A stretch of 5,632 bases of DNA from Planctomycetaceae bacterium. Its GTDB lineage: Bacteria; Planctomycetota; Planctomycetia; Planctomycetales; Planctomycetaceae. A program made the position numbers and the translations under genes. Below, piece after piece: positions 1 through 5,632 of the stretch. Position 1 is the stretch's first letter, and every line of letters starts with the position of its first letter. Below the pieces are notes generated by a model that had not been told where the DNA came from, made no database searches, and saw only the letters and a program-made list of their open reading frames with translations. The stretch covers positions 1 through 5,632 of the forward strand of contig JAGQQB010000248.1 of the NCBI GenBank assembly GCA_020426425.1. Reading direction: 5' to 3'.

Positions 1-2641
1 CGCGTGAGAACATGCCGAACTTGGTCTGCAGCCCGAGAATGTGCCGCAGATCAACCCGCAGCAACTCCCGATCTTTGAAGGCATTGAGTTCCGTCCGCTG
101 CTGTTTCGGTGTGCGTGCTGCCAGCAGTTCCTCAAGTTCCCGCTTCAGCTCCTCACGATCGCGTGGCTGCTGCAAGCGATCAATGCCGGTCAGAACTGGG
201 AACAGATTCTCGTGTTGGCGTTTCAGGAAGTCCTGCCACAGAAACTCGCTGCCCCCCAATAGCCGGGTCAACGTCCGTAGCACCTGCGAATCGCTCAGTT
301 GTGCAAGATCGCTCGACCAGTCTTCACGTTTCAGCAGACTCTCGAGCAGTTCGCGAAACTGGACTAGGGCTGACTCGGGATTGGGCGCTTGCGGCAGCAA
401 ATGGATGAAGTGCTGAATCAGCGCGACTGTGGCGCGAATCTGGCGCAGGCGGTCGGAATCGACCAGCGGCTGCCCCTGCGCATCCACCACATGCAACACA
501 TCGACCACCCGCTCGCCGATCGTACGAATCTGCATCTGCGTGACCTGCAGGCCAGCCATGGTGAGCGCGTTTGTCAGTTCGTAAAGAAACCCGGGAGTAT
601 CAACGCCGCCGATCCGGACGATTGTTTCCGTCGCCCCTGCGGGGGTTGCAATGTCAATCTCGACGGGCATCAACGCCACTTCGGCTTCCACGGTCCGGAC
701 ATGCGCCGCCACGCGGGCGATCAACTTCGCCTGCACATCCTGTGTCTCCAAACGTGGCTGCAACAGTGACGTCAGCTCCGCCTCAAAGCGGTCCCAGTCG
801 AGCGGCGTAGATCGTGTTGCTGTCGGATGTCGCACGACAAAGCGATTCACGTACTTGCGTTCTGAGGACCGCTCAAGTGTTGTCTCGTCCTCAGCGTGTG
901 GGACATCGCAGCCGGTGAACACCGTACCCGCCTGAATGTCGAGTCCATATGCGAACAACAATCCACACGTGACGGAGAGTTCTCCGGGTCGGTCGAAGCC
1001 AACAAGCGTCACTTCAAACTCGCAATCCTCCAACGAGCGAACATCGAGCATCACAACGCGATCTGGCCGTAACTGGCCGAGCAATCGCAACTGCAGTGCT
1101 TCCTGCTCCGGGGAATAGATCTCGTGATACGCCTCCGCCGCTGTCCCAAAATGATCCTCGGCCAACGGTCGTTCCTCTGCCGCAGGCGCCGATGCCGGCG
1201 GGGCCACATGCGCCAGAAAGATCTTCCGCACTTCGCTCAGATGCTGGCGGACATGTTGCTGGAACGTCACGCCATCCGGGAAGTCGAGGCGTCGTGCCAG
1301 ATAGTCCAGCGCACGCGGTGCCGAAGGGACCGCATGCTCCTGACGGTTGTGCATCAACTGCAGCGCGTGCTCAACCGTTCGCAGAAACGTGTACGAGACA
1401 CTCAGGCGGCGGAACTCACCGGGCAACAGAATCTCGGCGTCTGTGAGACGGGCGAGCGATTCGAGTGTGCCGCGACTGCAGATTTCGGGGCGCCGCTGCC
1501 CATGTTCCAGTTGCAGGGCTTGCGTCAGAAACTCGATATCACGAATGCCACCCGGTCCTCCTTTGACATCCCGGCCGAGCGTTCCCTGCCGCGTCAGTTC
1601 CGCTTCAATCTTGGATTTCATCTCCCAGACATCGGCCCGAATGATGTCGCCCTCGCCGACAAACTGCGCCGCGCGCAATTGACCAAGTGTGGCAGTTCCG
1701 AGCTCAAGATTCCCCGCAATCGGTCGCGCCTTGAGCAGCGCTTGCCGCTCCCAGGGGCGGGCGTGCCGCGTCAGATAGTCGGCATAGGAAGACGCCGTCG
1801 TGACCAATGGTCCTGAGCGCCCCCAGGGACGCAGGCGCATGTCGACCCGATACATCGCCCCAGCTGGAGTCAACTCCGTCAAGCCGCGGACGAGACGTTG
1901 TGCCAGTTTCCAATACCGTTGCGACTGATCACCTGCCACGAAAACGAGATCAATGTCTGAACTGTAATTGAGTTCCTCGCCACCCAGCTTGCCAAACGCC
2001 AGGACCACAAAATCATCCAGTGCAACCGCTTCCGCCTCCGCAAGCGATTCCAGGACAAGCTGCACGAGCGCATCGGCCAGCAACGACAGCTGTCTGGTGA
2101 CAGTCTTGAGATCGAGCAGGCCGAGCGAATCGCAGGCGGCGATGCGCAACAGTTCCCATTGCTGATACCGTCGCAATGGATGCAGTGATGCCCCCGCCGA
2201 TTCGGCATCAGCCACCTCACAAGCGGCCCGCCCCTGAGCCAAGAACTCCTCGCGGCTCTTGAAGTCCGACAGCCGCCGATGACACGTAAGCTCCTCCAGG
2301 TAGCCGGGGTTCTGTAGCAGAATCTCTGTCAGAAACAGACTTGCCAGGAACAGCTTCATCAGAATTTCGACCGCGCGCGGCTCATCGCGCAGCAGGACAA
2401 ACAGTTGCTCTCGATCAGGATGCGACTCCACGAATCGCTGGAGGTTGATCAGAGTCGCGGGAGGATCGGCGGTTTGCCGCAGATAGTGGAACAGCGTCGG
2501 CAAGACCTCGACGAACAGATCCCGCTGTCGCGTTGAGACACAACACTCCCGCAATCGCCTCACCGCCAGCAATGGATCCGCAAATCCAAGCTCGGTCAAT
2601 TCAGCGAGAACCGCGTCCGAAGGATGATCAATGTTCAACAC
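1..2641 (-). CDS. glnE: GlnE-type glutamine synthetase adenylyltransferase/deadenylylase with internal ACT pair (partial, C-terminus off left edge)
   Basis: This cytoplasmic enzyme adds AMP to, and removes it from, a tyrosine of glutamine synthetase. The minus-strand frame is open from an upstream stop at 2726-2728 to base 1; 880 residues are visible from a GTG at 2641. An N-terminal helical part (1-200, with RYQQWELLRIAACD at 158-171) leads into the first nucleotidyltransferase domain: GKLGGEELNYSSDIDLVF at 217-234 (D229, D231) and YRVDMRLRPWG at 264-274 (D267). A helical domain follows, with GGPGGIRDIEFLTQ at 361-374 and a FLRTVEHALQLMHNRQ-type stretch. Two GlnD-like ACT domains lie at about 541-612 (FDRPGELS) and 671-735 (DTPGFLYELTNAL, then GERVVDV). 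From about 775 the second GlnE half begins (FKDRELLRVDLRHILG at 855-870). E. coli GlnE (about 946 aa) lacks the ACT insertion. The start is uncertain: TTG at 2638 is equally possible, and no Shine-Dalgarno sequence is present. The family assignment is firm; the partial state is due to the window edge. Confidence 0.93.
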   Translation of the reverse strand, partial: MLNIDHPSDAVLAELTELGFADPLLAVRRLRECCVSTRQRDLFVEVLPTLFHYLRQTADPPATLINLQRFVESHPDREQLFVLLRDEPRAVEILMKLFLASLFLTEILLQNPGYLEELTCHRRLSDFKSREEFLAQGRAACEVADAESAGASLHPLRRYQQWELLRIAACDSLGLLDLKTVTRQLSLLADALVQLVLESLAEAEAVALDDFVVLAFGKLGGEELNYSSDIDLVFVAGDQSQRYWKLAQRLVRGLTELTPAGAMYRVDMRLRPWGRSGPLVTTASSYADYLTRHARPWERQALLKARPIAGNLELGTATLGQLRAAQFVGEGDIIRADVWEMKSKIEAELTRQGTLGRDVKGGPGGIRDIEFLTQALQLEHGQRRPEICSRGTLESLARLTDAEILLPGEFRRLSVSYTFLRTVEHALQLMHNRQEHAVPSAPRALDYLARRLDFPDGVTFQQHVRQHLSEVRKIFLAHVAPPASAPAAEERPLAEDHFGTAAEAYHEIYSPEQEALQLRLLGQLRPDRVVMLDVRSLEDCEFEVTLVGFDRPGELSVTCGLLFAYGLDIQAGTVFTGCDVPHAEDETTLERSSERKYVNRFVVRHPTATRSTPLDWDRFEAELTSLLQPRLETQDVQAKLIARVAAHVRTVEAEVALMPVEIDIATPAGATETIVRIGGVDTPGFLYELTNALTMAGLQVTQMQIRTIGERVVDVLHVVDAQGQPLVDSDRLRQIRATVALIQHFIHLLPQAPNPESALVQFRELLESLLKREDWSSDLAQLSDSQVLRTLTRLLGGSEFLWQDFLKRQHENLFPVLTGIDRLQQPRDREELKRELEELLAARTPKQQRTELNAFKDRELLRVDLRHILGLQTKFGMFSR

Positions 2642-2647
2642 AGCATT

Positions 2648-2676
2648 GTTGTAGGCTGTGGGCGCTCGACTGTCAG
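2648..2676 (-). promoter_or_regulatory. Putative sigma70-like promoter of glnE
   Basis: Read on the minus strand, CTGACA (2676-2671, 5 of 6 matches to TTGACA) is followed by exactly 17 bases and then TACAAC (2653-2648, 4 of 6 matches to TATAAT). Transcription would be expected about 7 bases beyond the -10 box, at about 2641-2642, which is the proposed GTG start codon. There is no room for a ribosome-binding site and none is seen, so the message would be leaderless. This is a match by eye to the E. coli consensus and is not proven for this organism. Confidence 0.5.
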
Positions 2677-2682
2677 CCGTTG

Positions 2683-2703
2683 ATGGTTGGTCGTTGGCGG
2701 TTG
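2683..2703 (+). repeat. GTTG-rich tract, left arm of an imperfect inverted repeat
   Basis: The stretch contains TTGGTCGTTGG followed by CGGTTG and lies just upstream of the glnE -35 box. The surrounding sequence, about 2679-2718, is a run of GTTG-like words on the plus strand (CAAC-like on the glnE strand). A similar word set occurs on the opposite strand at 2888-2907. It may be one copy of a short dispersed intergenic repeat or a protein-binding tract, and the sequence alone does not decide between them. Confidence 0.35.
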
Positions 2704-2887
2704 AGGTGCGTTGAGTGAACGGTAGTCATGTCCTGCGACTCGAAGGTGCTGTCCTCAAATGGATGCCGACGAGCCCTGGCAGCATCAGGTACGACCACCA
2801 TCTGTCAGATGTATCGCAGTCGGCGTTTCCCTCGTGTCTGCGGCACTTGCACCCCGTCGCCCGGCAACGCCTTAACGTGGATCGCAG

Positions 2888-2907
2888 CACCGCCCAACGT
2901 CCAACAT
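2888..2907 (-). repeat. GTTG-rich tract, right arm of an imperfect inverted repeat
   Basis: On the minus strand this reads ATG-TTGGACGTTGGGCGGTG. It matches the arm at 2683-2703 apart from one substitution and single-base insertions or deletions. Further CAAC words continue on the plus strand to about 2924. The arms are about 185 bases apart, too far for a simple terminator hairpin, which favours two copies of a short repeat over a local structure. Confidence 0.33.
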
Positions 2908-2944
2908 TCAACATCGTTCAACACCAGCGGACGATTCTACCACC

Positions 2945-3001
2945 TGTGCCGGTCCTGCGGGATCGACCGAAAAGCCTGCCCCGGCACACGTTCCGGTGCC
3001 G
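2945..3001 (+). promoter_or_regulatory. Mutually exclusive hairpins in the possible dksA leader
   Basis: TGTGCCGG (2945-2952) is perfectly complementary to CCGGCACA (2981-2988). The inner part of that second segment, CGGCAC (2982-2987), also pairs with GTGCCG (2996-3001) across an 8-base loop. The two stems cannot form together, the arrangement seen in attenuators. No T-run follows either stem, and it is unknown whether the region is transcribed, so the role is speculative. Confidence 0.25.
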
Positions 3002-3052
3002 ATCTGCTCTCATTGGACCAGCGATTGGATCTAATGCATCAAATCTCCCCTT

Positions 3053-3067
3053 TGCGACACTGTCGCA
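3053..3067. promoter_or_regulatory. Perfect 15-bp palindrome, candidate operator for dksA
   Basis: TGCGACA-C-TGTCGCA has two perfect 7-base arms around one base. It ends 4 bases before a -10-like box (TAGAAT, 3072-3077), so it would lie in the -35/-10 spacer, a common place for a repressor or activator site. I do not recognise the regulator from the motif. As an RNA the loop would be too small for all 7 pairs, so a DNA-binding site is more likely than a hairpin. Confidence 0.4.
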
Positions 3068-3071
3068 GACG

Positions 3072-3077
3072 TAGAAT
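3072..3077 (+). promoter_or_regulatory. Possible -10 box of the dksA promoter
   Basis: TAGAAT matches TATAAT at 5 of 6 positions and lies about 75 bases upstream of the dksA start codon. The best -35-like word, TTGCGA (3052-3057), is only 14 bases away and overlaps the palindrome. The promoter would therefore be weak, activator-dependent or of another sigma class. A second -10-like word, TCTAAT (3030-3035), also lacks a good -35 partner. Confidence 0.3.
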
Positions 3078-3127
3078 ACAGAGGGACCAGTGACGGTTCA
3101 CTCGCACCTCAGGAGGACGTACTTCGA

Positions 3128-3147
3128 CTGATTCTTGAATCAGGAGG
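3128..3147 (+). promoter_or_regulatory. dksA ribosome-binding site overlapped by a CUUG-loop hairpin
   Basis: AGGAGG (3142-3147) is a strong Shine-Dalgarno sequence 5 bases before the ATG at 3153, and it fixes that start rather than the in-frame TTG at 3135. CTGATTC (3128-3134) is perfectly complementary to GAATCAG (3137-3143) across TT. In RNA this would be a stem capped by a CUUG tetraloop, a known stable loop type whose first and last bases pair. The 3' arm covers the first two bases of the ribosome-binding site. An identical TCAGGAGG word occurs upstream at 3109-3116. Confidence 0.5.
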
Positions 3148-3152
3148 CAGCC

Positions 3153-3599
3153 ATGCGTGGGAAACAAACTCTGTTGCGAATTCGACAGAACCTCATCCGA
3201 CAACGGGACGCGTTGCGTAAGAAGTTGGCCGAACAGTCCGACTGGATCGACCCTGAAGCGGCCCATGGGGATCTTGGCGACGCCGCTTTGCTCGACTACG
3301 AACAGGAAATGCATTCGCAGCTGGCGGCACTGGAGAGCCGGGAACTCGATCGACTCGAACGGGCGATCCATGCGATTGAAACTGGTCGCTACGGAACCTG
3401 TGAACACTGCCAACAGAAGATTCCACTAGCGCGTCTGCGTGCGATTCCCGATGCAACCACCTGCATTCGATGTCAGCAGAAATCCGAGCTCTCGCGAACA
3501 TATGGGCACGAGGAACTCCACTGGGAAGCGGCGTGGGACTATCAGGCCCGCGAGCACGATCAGGAGTTGACCGTACAGGACGTTTCCATGGAAGATTAG
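3153..3599 (+). CDS. dksA: DksA/TraR-family RNA polymerase-binding transcription factor
   Basis: This 148-residue protein belongs to the C4 zinc-finger family that enters the RNA polymerase secondary channel and, with ppGpp, alters promoter output in the cytoplasm. Helices at about 2-35 and 50-78 form the expected coiled-coil hairpin. Its tip carries D40-x-x-D43-x-A45, the same spacing as the functional D71/D74/A76 tip of E. coli DksA. The zinc site C83-x2-C86-x17-C104-x2-C107 has exactly E. coli DksA spacing, preceded by the typical ETGRYGTCEHC. It lacks roughly 30 N-terminal residues of E. coli DksA and has about 40 residues after the last cysteine, many acidic, where E. coli has 13. The ATG is chosen for its AGGAGG 5 bases upstream. 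It is transcribed away from glnE, with htrA 149 bp downstream on the same strand. Family membership is firm; whether it is the functional DksA or a paralogue is open. Confidence 0.9.
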   Translation: MRGKQTLLRIRQNLIRQRDALRKKLAEQSDWIDPEAAHGDLGDAALLDYEQEMHSQLAALESRELDRLERAIHAIETGRYGTCEHCQQKIPLARLRAIPDATTCIRCQQKSELSRTYGHEELHWEAAWDYQAREHDQELTVQDVSMED

Positions 3600-3624
3600 G
3601 TATCCGTTGTCAGTTCTCGCAGAC

Positions 3625-3665
3625 CAGTTCTCAGGCAGCACGACTTCACTGCCGGCTGAGAATTG
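3625..3665 (+). terminator. Strong hairpin between dksA and htrA (possible partial terminator or processing site)
   Basis: CAGTTCTCAG (3625-3634) pairs with CTGAGAATTG (3656-3665), ten pairs including one G-U. GCAG (3635-3638) then pairs with CTGC (3649-3652), leaving a 3-base bulge and a 10-base loop. The hairpin begins 26 bases after the dksA stop codon. No T-run follows, so it does not fit a classical intrinsic terminator. It could give partial termination, protect the 3' end of the dksA message or be a processing site. The word CAGTTCTC is also repeated just upstream at 3611-3618. Confidence 0.4.
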
Positions 3666-3748
3666 CGGCCTGAAAGCGGATGATGCGTTGGACATCACGG
3701 GCAGTCGTCATCGGGTCGAATCGAAAACGGCAGGTTCAGGGAGGAATC

Positions 3749-5176
<1,428 letters not shown>

Positions 5177-5219
5177 AGCTGCCCACATCCAACTCCTGCA
5201 GCGAACCACGTGTGACCAA

Positions 5220-5632
5220 TTACAGCCGTTTTGGATTCACGGGGGCGGTCGGTGCGGCACCGGCAGCGTGCTCACGGAACAACTGGCTGAGTCGTTTCAC
5301 GACAGTCTGCAGCTCCGGCTCGTTCGCCAGATTGGTCACTTCCTGGGGATCGTTGACCACATCGTACAATTCCCTCCCCTGCTCTCCCCCGCCCCATTCG
5401 ATGTAGCGGTAACGCGCAGTGCTGATCACCCGACCCATGATGTGCTCTGGCTCACCGGGGCGCAAGATTTGCGTGAACGCGGGACGTTCCCATTCGAGAT
5501 GTGGATCGTCGAGCAGTGGTCGCAAGCTCACGCCGGGCAAATCCCGCGGCGGCTTCAGTCCTGCGAGATCGGCCACCGTCGGATACAGATCGATGAACTC
5601 CACGATCCGTTCAGATGGGACACTGCGACTGC
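5220..5632 (-). CDS. Sulfatase, iduronate-2-sulfatase-like (partial, C-terminal 136 residues)
   Basis: The frame enters from the right edge and ends at TAA (5222-5220), so only the C-terminal end of a sulfatase (type I, alkaline-phosphatase fold) is present. The block VEFIDLYPTVADLAGL is the usual late-domain motif of the family. LPGVSLRPLL, FTQI, then ARYRYIEWGGG and RELYDVVNDPQEVTNLAN follow in the order seen in iduronate-2-sulfatase-like enzymes, which hydrolyse sulfate esters of sulfated polysaccharides. The active-site formylglycine cysteine or serine and the metal ligands lie in the missing N-terminal part, so neither substrate nor activity can be judged. GTG at 5603 is an internal valine codon, not a start: the frame stays open upstream with SVPSERI. 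The protein ends in an Ala/Pro-rich tail (AAGAAPTAPVNPKRL). It faces htrA with 43 bp between the stop codons. Confidence 0.88.
   Translation of the reverse strand, partial: SRSVPSERIVEFIDLYPTVADLAGLKPPRDLPGVSLRPLLDDPHLEWERPAFTQILRPGEPEHIMGRVISTARYRYIEWGGGEQGRELYDVVNDPQEVTNLANEPELQTVVKRLSQLFREHAAGAAPTAPVNPKRL

Larger units (their letters stand above)
2642..3152. other. Divergent intergenic region between glnE and dksA
   Basis: These 511 bases carry no convincing gene. The frames open here (plus strand 2715-3074 and 2728-3093, minus strand 2726-2914) give translations rich in Arg, Ser, Cys and Pro that resemble no family I know, and none has a good ribosome-binding site. What can be seen is regulatory: the glnE promoter, two GTTG/CAAC-rich tracts in opposite orientation, competing hairpins at 2945-3001, a palindrome at 3053-3067, a -10-like box at 3072-3077 and a hairpin at 3128-3143 next to the dksA start. 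No tRNA, SRP RNA or riboswitch class was recognised. Its size would allow a small RNA. Confidence 0.6.

Noticed and set aside
1124..1816. A 230-codon open frame on the plus strand opposite glnE
   Set aside because: It is antisense to a clear GlnE coding frame with conserved motifs, and its translation resembles no family. Several shorter plus-strand frames in 12-1446 are of the same kind.
2941..3060. Possible structured RNA (SRP RNA, tRNA or riboswitch) in the G+C-rich part of the intergenic region
   Set aside because: No conserved SRP core, tRNA arms or known riboswitch motif could be matched; only simple competing stems are seen.
2715..3093. Two overlapping plus-strand frames of about 120 codons in the glnE-dksA intergenic region
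   Set aside because: They have no ribosome-binding site, no recognisable domain and an unusual Arg/Ser/Cys/Pro-rich composition, and they overlap each other and the regulatory elements. A real small gene cannot be fully excluded.
3135..3152. TTG at 3135 as the start of dksA
   Set aside because: It would read through the AGGAGG that serves the ATG at 3153, and it has no ribosome-binding site at a normal distance of its own.
3039..3413. Minus-strand frame across the dksA start
   Set aside because: It overlaps the DksA coding frame, whose coiled-coil tip and zinc-finger motifs are decisive.
3680..3748. ATG at 3680 as the start of htrA
   Set aside because: It would place 23 mostly polar and basic residues before the signal peptide. 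The GGGAGG just before the ATG at 3749 marks the better start.
5178..5202. Possible terminator hairpin between the convergent htrA and sulfatase genes
   Set aside because: Only five pairs (GCTGC/GCAGC) with a 15-base loop and no T-run on either strand; too weak to call.

Overview
The window reads as chromosomal DNA of moderately high G+C and most likely comes from a member of the Planctomycetota. That is an inference from three things: the domain architecture of the large left-hand gene, an iduronate-2-sulfatase-like enzyme at the right end (sulfatases are very abundant in that phylum), and the GTTG/CAAC-rich intergenic tracts. No rRNA, tRNA, CRISPR array or insertion sequence is visible. All gene calls rest on reading the translations and motifs by eye.

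Layout. (1) Positions 1-2641, minus strand: the first 880 codons of a GlnE-type glutamine synthetase adenylyltransferase/deadenylylase, running off the left edge. It has the complete N-terminal nucleotidyltransferase half, then two GlnD-like ACT domains, then the start of the second GlnE half. (2) Positions 2642-3152: a 511-bp divergent intergenic region. It holds a good sigma70-like promoter for glnE placed so that the message would be leaderless, a pair of inverted GTTG-rich tracts, a set of mutually exclusive hairpins, a perfect 7+1+7 palindrome and a CUUG-loop hairpin over the Shine-Dalgarno sequence of the next gene. (3) Positions 3153-3599, plus strand: a DksA/TraR-family C4 zinc-finger RNA polymerase regulator. 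(4) Positions 3749-5176, plus strand: an exported HtrA/DegP-type serine protease with two PDZ domains, separated from dksA by 149 bp that contain a strong hairpin. (5) Positions 5220-5632, minus strand: the C-terminal end of a sulfatase, convergent with htrA and entering from the right edge.

How the genes fit together. GlnE sets glutamine synthetase activity by covalent adenylylation. DksA-type factors tune transcription with the stringent response to nutrient limitation. HtrA handles damaged envelope proteins. The divergent glnE/dksA arrangement therefore pairs a nitrogen-status enzyme with a nutrient-stress regulator, and dksA-htrA forms a plausible stress pair, although co-transcription is not proven.

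The most interesting item is the GlnE protein. In the proteobacterial scheme the glutamine-sensing ACT pair belongs to GlnD (the PII uridylyltransferase), which signals to GlnE through PII. Here the ACT pair sits inside GlnE between its two catalytic halves, suggesting a one-protein glutamine sensor and effector for glutamine synthetase.
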